11,189 nt of DNA, taken from positions 1 through 11,189 of the forward strand of contig JAUPLK010000024.1 in assembly GCA_030836925.1 (NCBI GenBank). Reading direction: 5' to 3'. The notes beneath the pieces were generated by a model, which saw only the letters and a program-made list of their open reading frames with translations, was not told where the DNA came from and searched no databases. Shown here in pieces: positions 1 to 6,804 of the stretch (position 1 is the stretch's first letter; the number at the start of each line of letters is the position of its first letter). The position numbers and the translations under genes are program-made. Origin of the DNA: Pseudomonadota bacterium (lineage in GTDB: Bacteria > Pseudomonadota > Gammaproteobacteria > Steroidobacterales > GCA-2729495).

Positions 1-35
1 CGAGCCTGTCCTAGACCGGCTTATCAGAAGGATTG

Positions 36-1070
36 ATGAACATGATGCACAAGAATGATGAAGCGATGCGGCCCGGCGAAGAAGCCTCGCTGGCTGCCCT
101 GTTGCGCGATGTCGGTCCGCGTGCCGATCCGCCTGCAGCCGTGGCCCGGCAGATACGCGCGGTGGTCGAGGCCGAGTGGCGGGCGGTGGTCGCGGCCCGG
201 CAACCGCGGCCGGTAGTCCGGTCGTCTGCCCGTCGTTGGCCAGCGCTGGCAATGGCGGCCAGCGTGGCGGTGGCGGCAATCGGCAGCTGGTTTGCCTTGC
301 CGCTGCTGAATCAGCCGGCGACGCCGCTGGCGACGCTGAGTCGCGTCAGTGGTGCAGTCGAGGCGGGTTCTGATGGTGACTGGCAACCGGCGGTGGTGCG
401 CCAGGCGCTGGGTGCCGGGCAGGCGATCGTTACCGGGCCGCAGGGCCGGGCAGCGCTGCGGCTGCGTGACGGCGTCAGCCTGCGACTGGATACGGATACG
501 CGCGTCGCACTGCTGACGCCGGAACGGATCGTGGTCACGCGCGGCGCTGTCTATCTGGATGCTGGTCGCGGGAGTGGCAGCGCCGATCCGCTGCTGATCG
601 AGTCGCGTTTCGGCACCACCCGGCACCTCGGCACGCAATATGAAGTGCGGGTTGCTCCCGACGCGATGCTGGTCAGCGTGCGTGAAGGACGTGTCGAGGT
701 ATCCGGTACCGGGCCTGTCACACAGGCTGATGCCGGCGAACAGGTGCTGCTCAAGGCCGACGGCAGCATTCAGCGTCAGAGCGTGGAGCGCACCGCAGCG
801 CTCTGGGACTGGACGCAGGAAGTGACACCGCCCTTTGCGATCGAGCAACGCACGCTGTCGGAATTTCTGGTCTGGGTCTCGCGCGAGACCGGCCGGGAGA
901 TCGAGTTCGGCTCGCCACGGCTGCAATCCTCCGCAGCGGAGATCGTGCTGCGCGGTTCGATCGCCGGTCTGCGCCCCGATGCCGCACTGGCTGCAGTGAT
1001 GGCCACCACCCCGCTCGATTACACCGCCGATCGCGGCCTGATCAGCGTTCAGCCGCGCGCGCAACAGTAA
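36..1070 (+). CDS. FecR-family transmembrane sigma-factor regulator
   Basis: Inner-membrane protein that, by family knowledge, relays a signal from an outer-membrane TonB-dependent receptor to a cytoplasmic ECF sigma factor. Numbering from TTG 33: a cytoplasmic anti-sigma-like N-terminus (about 1-68), one hydrophobic segment (about 70-92), a periplasmic FecR core (about 118-225, with GRAALRLRDGVSLRLD, RGAVYLDAG, TTRHLGTQYEV and VREGRVEV), and a C-terminal STN/DUF4974-like piece (about 272-340, LVWVSRETGREIEF to LDYTADRGLISV). Length (about 345 aa) fits the family. The start is uncertain: TTG 33, ATG 36, ATG 42, ATG 45 and ATG 66 are in frame. AGAAGG at 26-31 suits ATG 36 or 42. ATG 36 would overlap an upstream TGA (34-36), as in a sigma-regulator operon. 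The receptor gene follows 100 bp downstream. Family call is firm; partner sigma factor and ligand are not visible. Confidence 0.9.
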   Translation: MNMMHKNDEAMRPGEEASLAALLRDVGPRADPPAAVARQIRAVVEAEWRAVVAARQPRPVVRSSARRWPALAMAASVAVAAIGSWFALPLLNQPATPLATLSRVSGAVEAGSDGDWQPAVVRQALGAGQAIVTGPQGRAALRLRDGVSLRLDTDTRVALLTPERIVVTRGAVYLDAGRGSGSADPLLIESRFGTTRHLGTQYEVRVAPDAMLVSVREGRVEVSGTGPVTQADAGEQVLLKADGSIQRQSVERTAALWDWTQEVTPPFAIEQRTLSEFLVWVSRETGREIEFGSPRLQSSAAEIVLRGSIAGLRPDAALAAVMATTPLDYTADRGLISVQPRAQQ

Positions 1071-1086
1071 TCATCCGCCATTGCAA

Positions 1087-1109
1087 TGCCCGGCCTTCGG
1101 TGCCGGGCA
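1087..1109 (+). other. GC-rich hairpin between fecR-like and receptor genes
   Basis: A perfect 8-bp inverted repeat, TGCCCGGC (1087-1094) and GCCGGGCA (1102-1109), with loop CTTCGGT. No T-run follows, so it is not a normal intrinsic terminator on this strand. It could slow or partly stop read-through into the receptor gene, or stabilise the 3' end of the regulator message. No clear promoter was seen in the rest of the 100-bp gap. Confidence 0.4.
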
Positions 1110-1170
1110 GCTGGTGACTGCGTGCTAACATCACCGCGCCTTCGCCCGGGGCTGCGGCATTCTTATTGGC

Positions 1171-3513
1171 ATGTCTGGTTTTCCATCATCGCAACCGGTG
1201 CTGCGTCATCGGTTGCGGATTGTCTTTGCCCTGCTGGTCGCGACCTGTCTCGGTCTGGCGTCCCTGCTCGTGTCGCCGGCGCAGGCGGCCGACAGCCAGG
1301 TCGGTCGCTCCGTCAGCGAGGTGCTGCGTGAATGGCAGGCTCGCGGCCTGACGCTGATCTACAACGATCAACTCGTGTCACCCGCCCTGCGTGTGCAGCA
1401 GGAACCGCTCGCTGCCGGCGGCATCGCCTTGCTCAGTGAAATCCTCGCCCCGCATGGCCTCAAGTTGCAGTCGGTGGGCCCCGATGTCTGGTCGGTGGTG
1501 GCCATCAGGCCAGGCAAGGCGGCCAGGCCGCCACGCCCTGCGGGTCTCGATACGGTAGTGGTCACCGCCAGCCGTTACGTGCTGGCCAGCGAGGAGATCG
1601 GTGTCAGTACCGTGCTGGTGCAGGATGAGTTGCGCGCACTGCCCAAGCTTGCAGATGAAAGCCTGCGGGCGGTGCACCGACTGCCAGGTGCCGCCAGCAA
1701 CGGGATTTCCGGTCTGGCGCATATCCGCGGTGGCGAGCAGAACGAAACCGGCATCGTGTTCGACGGCCTGACGCTGTCCGAACCCTTCCACCTGAAGAAC
1801 CTGTTCAGTCCGGTCAGCGTGCTCGATGCCGAAATCGTCGGCGCCATGGATGTCTACGCCGGCGGCTTTCCGGTGAACTACGGTGACCGGATGAGCGCGA
1901 TGATCGATGTGCGCTCGGTGGTTCCGCCGGTCGAAGGCATGCGTGCGATCGGCGCCTCGCTGTATCACACCAACGGCCTCGCCGGTGGCAGCTTCGATGA
2001 CGCCCGCGGGCGCTGGCTGCTGTCGGGCCGGCGCAGCAACCTGGCTGACGCGATCAGGCTCGTCGACAGCAATCTCGGCGAGCCCAAATACCTGGATTCC
2101 TTTTCCAAGGTCGAATACGACTTTTCTGAAGCCACCAGCGGTGCGCTGCATCTGCTGGTCGCCAACGACCATCTGCGGGTCAACAACTCGCAGGAGACGG
2201 AGTCGTCGAAGGTCAGCGACAACACTGCCTACATCTGGGCCACGGGTGAGCATCGCTGGTCGGAACAATTGTTGGGCCGGGCGCTGCTGGCTTACACCAA
2301 CGTCGACAATGATCGTGACGGCACGGTGGAAGATCCCGGCAGGCGTTCCGGCTTCGTGCGCGATCACCGCAGCTTCAATGCAAGCAATCTGAAACTGGAA
2401 CTGCAGCAGGGCAATGACGGGCTGCTGTTTCAATATGGCCTGGAGCTGGGACTGCTCAGTGCACATTATTCATATGCCAGCAGCCTGGATGTGGCTGCCG
2501 GTGAGCCCTTTCCCGATTCACCGCCGAGCCTGACCGTGCGGGAGGCAACTCTGCAGCCTGATGGCAGCCAGCAGGCTGCGTTTGTCAGCGGTCGATGGCG
2601 CATGACTGACCGTCTGACCACCGAACTCGGCATGCGCTGGGACAATCAGACCTGGGACCGGGTGGACGGCGGCACGCAACTCAGTCCGCGGCTGAACCTG
2701 CGCTACGACCCCGATGCCCGCACGCAGTTACGGGCCAGCTGGGGCCGTTTCTACCAGGCACAGGGCATCAACGAGCTGCAGCTCGAGGATGGCATCCAGA
2801 CCTTCTTCCCGGCGCAGCGAGCTGATCATCTGATCCTGAGTGCCGAACATGCGCTGGTTAACCACATCCGCGTGCGGCTGGAAGCGTATTACAAGGACTA
2901 CGAGGAACTGCGGCCGCGTTTCGAGAACCAGTTCGACCCGCTGGTGCTGATACCGGAGCTGCAGACCGACCGCATCGAAGTCCCGGCCACCGCAGGCAGC
3001 GTGCGTGGCGTCGAGTTGTTGCTCAACCGGCGAGGTGTCGGGCCCTGGGGCTGGTGGCTGAGTTACACCTGGTCACAGGCCGATGATGATATCGACGGCG
3101 ACGAAGTGCGGCGCAGCTGGGACCAGACCCACTCTTTCAATGCCGGCCTCAACTGGATCAGCGGTCGCTGGGATGTGACGCTGGCCGGCACCTGGCACAC
3201 CGGCTGGCCGACCACCCCGGTAACGCTGGGCACGGCACCGCCCGGGGAAGTACCGCCAGTGGTCGTGGGCCAGCGCAATGCCACGCGCTACGACGCCTTC
3301 AAATCCGTGGACCTGCGCGCCGCCTACACCTTCGCTCTGGAAAACAGCGAACTCCTGACTTTCGTCGAGTTCACCAACCTGCTGGCGCAGAAAAACGCCT
3401 GTTGCAGCGAATATGCCGTGCGCGATACCGGTGGCGGGGTCTACACGCTGGAGCGCGATGTGGATCACTGGATCCGGTTTGCGCCGAACCTCGGCGTGTT
3501 GTGGCGCTTCTGA
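1171..3513 (+). CDS. TonB-dependent receptor with STN signalling domain (FecA-type transducer)
   Basis: Outer-membrane ligand-gated channel powered by TonB-ExbBD; the substrate cannot be told from sequence. The signal peptide ends near residues 37-40 (AQA/A). An STN domain (about 42-112) is the part that contacts FecR in this family. A TonB box DTVVVTA lies at 127-133, a plug at about 135-250 (HIRGGEQNETGIVFDGL, DVYAGGFPVNYGDRMSA), and the beta-barrel runs to a terminal Phe (WRF), the usual BAM signal. At 780 aa it is full length. A vicinal Cys pair, C744-C745, sits in a late barrel loop after a TNLL segment. ATG 1171 gives a complete signal peptide but lacks a strong ribosome site; GTG 1198 is an in-frame alternative. 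Pairing with the preceding FecR-like gene indicates cell-surface signalling. Its stop codon touches the U-tract of a terminator serving the opposite strand. Confidence 0.95.
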   Translation: MSGFPSSQPVLRHRLRIVFALLVATCLGLASLLVSPAQAADSQVGRSVSEVLREWQARGLTLIYNDQLVSPALRVQQEPLAAGGIALLSEILAPHGLKLQSVGPDVWSVVAIRPGKAARPPRPAGLDTVVVTASRYVLASEEIGVSTVLVQDELRALPKLADESLRAVHRLPGAASNGISGLAHIRGGEQNETGIVFDGLTLSEPFHLKNLFSPVSVLDAEIVGAMDVYAGGFPVNYGDRMSAMIDVRSVVPPVEGMRAIGASLYHTNGLAGGSFDDARGRWLLSGRRSNLADAIRLVDSNLGEPKYLDSFSKVEYDFSEATSGALHLLVANDHLRVNNSQETESSKVSDNTAYIWATGEHRWSEQLLGRALLAYTNVDNDRDGTVEDPGRRSGFVRDHRSFNASNLKLELQQGNDGLLFQYGLELGLLSAHYSYASSLDVAAGEPFPDSPPSLTVREATLQPDGSQQAAFVSGRWRMTDRLTTELGMRWDNQTWDRVDGGTQLSPRLNLRYDPDARTQLRASWGRFYQAQGINELQLEDGIQTFFPAQRADHLILSAEHALVNHIRVRLEAYYKDYEELRPRFENQFDPLVLIPELQTDRIEVPATAGSVRGVELLLNRRGVGPWGWWLSYTWSQADDDIDGDEVRRSWDQTHSFNAGLNWISGRWDVTLAGTWHTGWPTTPVTLGTAPPGEVPPVVVGQRNATRYDAFKSVDLRAAYTFALENSELLTFVEFTNLLAQKNACCSEYAVRDTGGGVYTLERDVDHWIRFAPNLGVLWRF

Positions 3514-3554
3514 AAAAAATTGCCCGCCGACTCCAGGGGGGTGGAGCGGCGGGC
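3513..3554 (-). terminator. Intrinsic terminator of the minus-strand small-peptide unit
   Basis: Inverted repeat GCCCGCCG (3522-3529) with CGGCGGGC (3547-3554), continued inward by CTCCA (3531-3535) with TGGAG (3542-3546): a 13-bp stem with one bulged base and a six-base loop. Read on the minus strand it is followed by AA and seven T (3519-3513), the classic layout. On the plus strand no T-run follows, so it should stop minus-strand transcripts best, although the hairpin may also mark the 3' end of the receptor message. Confidence 0.8.
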
Positions 3555-3578
3555 GTCACGTGGGGACCGCGGGCATAA

Positions 3579-3597
3579 CCTCCAGGGGGGGCGGAGG
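3579..3597. repeat. Second G-run hairpin sharing an 11-bp repeat with the terminator
   Basis: CCTCC (3579-3583) pairs with GGAGG (3593-3597) around a G-rich loop. The 11-mer CTCCAGGGGGG occurs here (3580-3590) and in the terminator hairpin (3531-3541), 49 bp apart. It lies in the 3' untranslated part of the minus-strand unit. No function is assigned. Confidence 0.4.
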
Positions 3598-3644
3598 AAG
3601 GGGAAGAGCCGCGGCGATCCCCGGGTGATCGTGGCGTTGCTGCC

Positions 3645-3752
3645 TTAGAGCAGGAACTGCCAGGTGGCGACCAGGGTGACCAGCATCGCCGTCACGGACA
3701 GCAGCAGGTCGCCAAACTCGTAACCGCCAGTGGTGAATTCTTCGTTGGTCAT
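3645..3752 (-). CDS. 35-residue single-helix membrane peptide, family unknown
   Basis: A short reading frame starting MTNEEFTTGGYEFGD and ending in a hydrophobic stretch (residues 16-35, LLLSVTAML to WQFLL), then TAA. The acidic/polar first 15 residues and single helix at the very C-terminus suggest an inner-membrane micro-protein with its N-terminus in the cytoplasm; orientation is inferred. Support for a real gene: GAGGAG (3764-3759) sits 6 nt before ATG, a hairpin lies directly upstream, repeated half-sites lie about 80 bp upstream, and a strong intrinsic terminator lies about 90 bp downstream in the same orientation. It is convergent with the receptor gene and divergent from the dockerin-protein gene. 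I do not recognise the family. A RiPP-like precursor is possible, but no maturation enzyme lies nearby. A longer minus-strand frame across the same stretch (to 3888) is in another phase and looks spurious. Confidence 0.65.
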   Translation of the reverse strand: MTNEEFTTGGYEFGDLLLSVTAMLVTLVATWQFLL

Positions 3753-3765
3753 TTTCGTCTCCTCG

Positions 3766-3807
3766 TGCCGGTGGGCTTCTCGATGGGACGTACTCTAGGC
3801 ACCGGCA
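3766..3807 (-). promoter_or_regulatory. 5' leader inverted repeat abutting the small-peptide ribosome site
   Basis: A perfect 8-bp inverted repeat, TGCCGGTG (3766-3773) and CACCGGCA (3800-3807), with a 26-nt loop. In the minus-strand message its 3' arm ends one base before GAGGAG. A hairpin here could affect ribosome access, or the repeat could be a DNA operator. The sequence cannot separate these. Confidence 0.4.
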
Positions 3808-3829
3808 GCAAGCGATTCCTTTCAGGGGG

Positions 3830-3854
3830 GTAACTGTTTGTATCGTTTTGTAAC
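3830..3854. promoter_or_regulatory. Three GTAAC-type direct half-sites at 10-bp period
   Basis: On the + strand GTAAC at 3830-3834, GTATC at 3840-3844 and GTAAC at 3850-3854, each exactly 10 bp apart, in an AT-rich island within GC-rich DNA. Direct repeats with one-turn spacing are typical of OmpR/PhoB-family response-regulator sites. Read on the minus strand, TACAAACAGTTAC partly resembles the RstA box as I recall it. The site lies 78 bp upstream of the small-peptide start and 155 bp upstream of the dockerin-protein start, so either or both could be controlled. Confidence 0.4.
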
Positions 3855-3940
3855 GGGGGCGGGTCAGCTGGAAGTCTGCGCAGCCCATGATTTTTCTCCC
3901 GGATTATGTCCACTGCGTGTTTTTGTGACGCCGGTCGCGG

Positions 3941-3946
3941 TATAAA
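3941..3946 (+). promoter_or_regulatory. Possible -10 element for the dockerin-protein gene
   Basis: TATAAA lies 63 bp upstream of the ATG at 4010 and matches TATAAT at five of six positions. No convincing -35 hexamer is found at normal spacing (TTGTGA at 3923-3928 is only 12 bp away), so this is a weak call. Confidence 0.2.
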
Positions 3947-4009
3947 GCCTATTGCTACAGGGCGGCAAAGTTCGCCCGGCCCATAAATCCAGTTCCGGGG
4001 GGAACATCC

Positions 4010-6658
4010 ATGCGCAAGGTATTCGCGATTTCCGCACTGCTGGGCAGTGCCGGCCTGGTTTCGATTGCACAAGCCGCGCCGGTACCCGTGACGATGGTGA
4101 GCGTCGGCAGCTACAGCAGGAACTCCTCGAGCGCCGCGCCCTGGACGGCCACCGCAGCCAATACGGCGACCTGGACCTTCGATGTCGACACCAACACGCT
4201 GGCCATGGATGGCGGCACCTATGCGCGGGTCGCCAAGGTTGGCGCGACTGCGCTGATGACGCACACCATGACCGGTGCATCCTTCGGTGCCGGCACAGCA
4301 ACCGGCGCCACCTGGACATGCACCGAGGGGATTTTCGGTGGTGTCGTCGGCGCACACATTTGCGGCAACTACAGCTTTGGCGCCAATGGCACCAACGACA
4401 GCGTTTACACGTCGGTCGGCACTGGTGCGAACGTCACTCTCGGTGGCGATGATGCCTTGCTCGGCGCCCCCCAGACCCTGGCCAACAGTTACAGCAACTT
4501 CACGTCCGCCACATCGATCGCCGGTGCGGCTGCCGGCTTCCAGCGTTACACCTTCAACAACGGCCAGGATCTGTTCCCCGGTGCCGGTGACACGGCAACC
4601 GGCTTCGACACCGGTTACGTGTTCACCTTCGACGTCGCCGATGCACCACCACCGGCAAATGCGAACGACGATGGTCCGGTCCAGGCTGTGCAGGCCGTGG
4701 AAACCGTGCTCGCCGTGGGTGCCAATGACACCGGATTCATCGATCCGGTTCTGGTCAGCGTGACGACGCCCCCGCTGCACGGGACGATTACGGCGATCAG
4801 CAACAGCGGCAGCGCCGCAAGCCAGACGATCAGCTATACGGCGAATTCGGATTACATCGGTCCCGACTCTTTCGTGTACACGATGAACGATGGTTTCCAG
4901 AGCGACACGGGTACCGTCAGCATTTCGGTGGTCACTCCGCCGCTGTCCACACAGGTGCCAGCCACGCTGGTGAGCGTGGAGAGCTATGCCGAACGTTCGA
5001 CCACCATTTCCCCGTGGACCGTTACGGCTGCCGATACATCGATGTGGACCTTCGACCTCGCGGGCAACGTACTGGCGATGTCTGGAGGCACCTACTCGCG
5101 GCTTGCCAGGGTGGGCACCACCCCGTTGATGACGCATGTCATGACCGGCGCCGTGCTCGGCAGCGGTTACGCGACGGCGAACACCTGGTCCTGCACCGAA
5201 GGCCTGTTTGGTGGCTACATCGGTGCGCATATCTGCGGCAATTACAATTTCGGCAGCAACGGTTATGACGAGAGCATCTATACCGCGAGCGCCATCGCTG
5301 CCACGGTCACGCGCGGTGGTGACGATTTCGTGATCGGCGAGCCGCAGACGCTGGTGAATTCCTACAGTGGCTTCAAGACGGCAGTGGCTGTTGCCGGTGC
5401 AGCGAGCGGTTTCCAGCGCTATGTGCTGGACAGTGGCCAGGATCTCGTGCCCGGCAAGGGCGATGCCGTGACCGGTTTTGATGCCGGCTACCGCATCGCG
5501 TTTGATATTCCCCTCGCGCCGCCGCCTGCCGAGGCTGCCGATGACGGTCCGGTGACCGTGGAACCGACGGCCACCGCAGTCATCCCGGTGGGTATCAACG
5601 ACACCGGTTTCATCGGGCCGGTGACCGTGACGGTGACCAGTCCGCCGCTGCATGGTGCGGTTACCGCCATCAGCCTGTCCGGGACCGCCGGGTCGCAGAC
5701 CATCAGTTACACCGCGACGGCCGGTTACTTTGGTGTCGACAGCTTCGTGTACAGCATGACCGACGGCACGCAGACGGATACCGCGACGGTCAGCATTGTT
5801 GTTCCCGCGCCCGAGGCGGTGAACGATGGCCCGGTGACCGCAACGCAGGGCGTTGCCACTGTCATTCCGGTCGGTGCAAATGACACGGGCTTTACCGGCC
5901 CCGTGACCGTGACGATCACGACCTTGCCGACGCGCGGGATGATTACCGCGATCAGTCCGCCCGGACCCACCGCCACCCGGGCCATCAGCTACACGGCGAA
6001 TACCGGTTATACCGGCCAGGACTCCTTTACTTACCGGATCAGTGACGGGGTCAGCACGGATACCGCGACTGTTGCCATCAATATCGTCGCGGACTACACG
6101 CCCGGCGCAAAAAACGATACGGCGACCACTGCCGACGGTCAGCCCGTTGTGATCAATGTGCGTGCCAACGACGTGGGTTTCAGCTACTACGGATCGGTAC
6201 TGAACATCTTTACCAATCCGCAGCACGGCACCGCGGTGGTCAGCGGTTCGTCCGGCAGCCAGTCCATCACCTATACGCCGTTCGCGGGCTTTACCGGCAT
6301 CGATACCTTCAGTTATGCCATCGATGACGGCGTGCGTCTCGGCACTGCGATGGTAACGATCGGCGTCGTTGCCGATGCAGACCGGGACAGCGTGGACGAT
6401 GGCCGCGACAACTGTCTGGCCGCGGCCAACTCCGGTCAGCAGGATGCCGACGGTGACGGTTACGGCAACTGGTGCGATGCCGACTTCAACAACGATGGCC
6501 GGGTGAACTTCGCCGACCTCGCTGAACTGCGTGCGCGGTTCTCCACGACCGATCCGGAGACCGACCTCGACAGCAACGGCCGGGTGAATTTTGCCGACCT
6601 CGCGCGGTTCAAGGCGCTGTTCGGCCGGCCGCCGGGGCCTTCGGCGCTGGTGCCTTGA
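4010..6658 (+). CDS. Exported modular protein with duplicated novel domain, Ig-like repeats and C-terminal dockerin
   Basis: An 882-residue secreted protein. The signal peptide ends at about 22 (AQA/A). Order: domain A1 (about 26-212), Ig-like repeat (218-308), A2 (316-503), Ig-like repeats (509-598, 601-693, 698-787), a thrombospondin-3-like calcium repeat (789-825, DNC...DADGDGYG..CD) and two dockerin-type calcium loops with helices (824-872, DFNNDGRVNFADL and DLDSNGRVNFADL), then tail GRPPGPSALVP. The Ig-like repeats share NDTGF, PLHG, TISYTA and DSFVY..DG and resemble Big_9/cadherin-like bacterial domains. Domain A is not recognised; each copy has TCTEG or SCTEG, GAHICGNY and one Cys pair. 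No catalytic motif is seen, so a structural or binding role is inferred. GGGGGA (3998-4003) lies 6 nt before ATG. The dockerin predicts a cohesin partner, and the next gene is a candidate. The long antisense frame here is a shadow. Confidence 0.9.
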   Translation: MRKVFAISALLGSAGLVSIAQAAPVPVTMVSVGSYSRNSSSAAPWTATAANTATWTFDVDTNTLAMDGGTYARVAKVGATALMTHTMTGASFGAGTATGATWTCTEGIFGGVVGAHICGNYSFGANGTNDSVYTSVGTGANVTLGGDDALLGAPQTLANSYSNFTSATSIAGAAAGFQRYTFNNGQDLFPGAGDTATGFDTGYVFTFDVADAPPPANANDDGPVQAVQAVETVLAVGANDTGFIDPVLVSVTTPPLHGTITAISNSGSAASQTISYTANSDYIGPDSFVYTMNDGFQSDTGTVSISVVTPPLSTQVPATLVSVESYAERSTTISPWTVTAADTSMWTFDLAGNVLAMSGGTYSRLARVGTTPLMTHVMTGAVLGSGYATANTWSCTEGLFGGYIGAHICGNYNFGSNGYDESIYTASAIAATVTRGGDDFVIGEPQTLVNSYSGFKTAVAVAGAASGFQRYVLDSGQDLVPGKGDAVTGFDAGYRIAFDIPLAPPPAEAADDGPVTVEPTATAVIPVGINDTGFIGPVTVTVTSPPLHGAVTAISLSGTAGSQTISYTATAGYFGVDSFVYSMTDGTQTDTATVSIVVPAPEAVNDGPVTATQGVATVIPVGANDTGFTGPVTVTITTLPTRGMITAISPPGPTATRAISYTANTGYTGQDSFTYRISDGVSTDTATVAINIVADYTPGAKNDTATTADGQPVVINVRANDVGFSYYGSVLNIFTNPQHGTAVVSGSSGSQSITYTPFAGFTGIDTFSYAIDDGVRLGTAMVTIGVVADADRDSVDDGRDNCLAAANSGQQDADGDGYGNWCDADFNNDGRVNFADLAELRARFSTTDPETDLDSNGRVNFADLARFKALFGRPPGPSALVP
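4085..4645 (+). repeat. Domain A, first copy, in the dockerin protein
   Basis: About 187 residues, from VPVTMVSVGSY to YVFTFDV, repeated at 4955-5518. Shared positions include PWT.TAA.T..WTFD, LAM.GGTY.R.A.VG, LMTH.MTGA, CTEG.FGG, GAHICGNY.FG.NG, GGDD...G.PQTL.NSYS, AGAA.GFQRY and GQDL.PG.GDA.TGFD.GY. The conserved cysteines are C104 and C118. No family was recognised. Confidence 0.8.
4955..5518 (+). repeat. Domain A, second copy, in the dockerin protein
   Basis: About 188 residues, from VPATLVSVESY to YRIAFDI, alignable along its length with the copy at 4085-4645; cysteines C395 and C409 match C104 and C118. Each A copy is followed by an Ig-like repeat through an APPPA linker, so the A-plus-Ig unit was probably duplicated as a block. 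The DNA has diverged, so the event is not recent. Confidence 0.8.
6479..6625 (+). repeat. Paired dockerin-type calcium-binding repeats
   Basis: Two F/L-helix loops, D.NNDGRVNFADLAELRARF and D.DSNGRVNFADLARFKALF, 27 codons apart. At DNA level 6497-6522 and 6578-6603 match over 26 bp with only two differences, both at third codon positions. Loop Asp/Asn positions fit dockerin type I calcium ligands as known for the family. Confidence 0.8.
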
Positions 6659-6705
6659 TGAAGTGATGAAGTAACGGACAAGACTTTCATGCCGATTTCA
6701 AGCTT

Positions 6706-6740
6706 ATGTCACATGGTGTGTGCATAGTACCGTGTGATGT
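6706..6740 (+). promoter_or_regulatory. Inverted repeat upstream of the PEP-CTERM gene
   Basis: TCACATGGT (6709-6717) and ACCGTGTGA (6729-6737) form a nine-pair stem with one U-G wobble and an 11-nt loop, extendable by three outer pairs to 6706 and 6740. No T-run follows, so it is not a typical terminator of the dockerin gene. A second small hairpin, GGGCT/AGCCC, lies at 6760-6773. Candidates are an operator or a processing/attenuation structure between two linked genes. Confidence 0.35.
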
Positions 6741-6804
6741 ACGAAGATTGACTTAAACCGGGCTGCGTAGCCCTTCGAAAAGAAATGTACTGGGGGAGTC
6801 GACC

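Noticed and set aside
1..58. Tail of an upstream gene, possibly an ECF sigma factor
   Set aside because: Two frames are open from the edge (ending at TGA 34-36 or TGA 56-58). The 11 or 18 residues are too few to assign a family or choose a frame.
24..1064. A 346-codon minus-strand frame over the FecR-like gene
   Set aside because: Antisense shadow: low-complexity Arg/His/Pro-rich product, no ribosome site and no family pattern.
1378..2466. A 362-codon minus-strand frame inside the receptor gene
   Set aside because: Antisense shadow of a well-supported TonB-dependent receptor.
3556..3888. A 110-codon minus-strand frame over the small-peptide region, preceded by GGGAG
   Set aside because: In a different phase from the 35-residue peptide, with Arg/His/Pro-rich composition and no hydrophobic or domain pattern. 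The shorter frame has the better ribosome site and composition.
3749..6226. An 825-codon open frame on the minus strand across the dockerin-protein gene
   Set aside because: It is antisense to a gene with signal peptide, ribosome site and recognisable domains. Its product is rich in His, Arg and Gly with no domain pattern. Repeats kept in codon phase and high GC make long antisense frames likely.
6656..6671. Tandem 8-bp repeat TGATGAAG at the dockerin-gene stop
   Set aside because: Two copies only, no structure and no apparent role; probably a chance slip duplication.
6748..6776. TTGACT as a -35 for the PEP-CTERM gene
   Set aside because: The hexamer is good, but no -10-like sequence lies 16-18 bp downstream, where GC-rich hairpin DNA is found. 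No -24/-12 (sigma-54) pattern was seen either.
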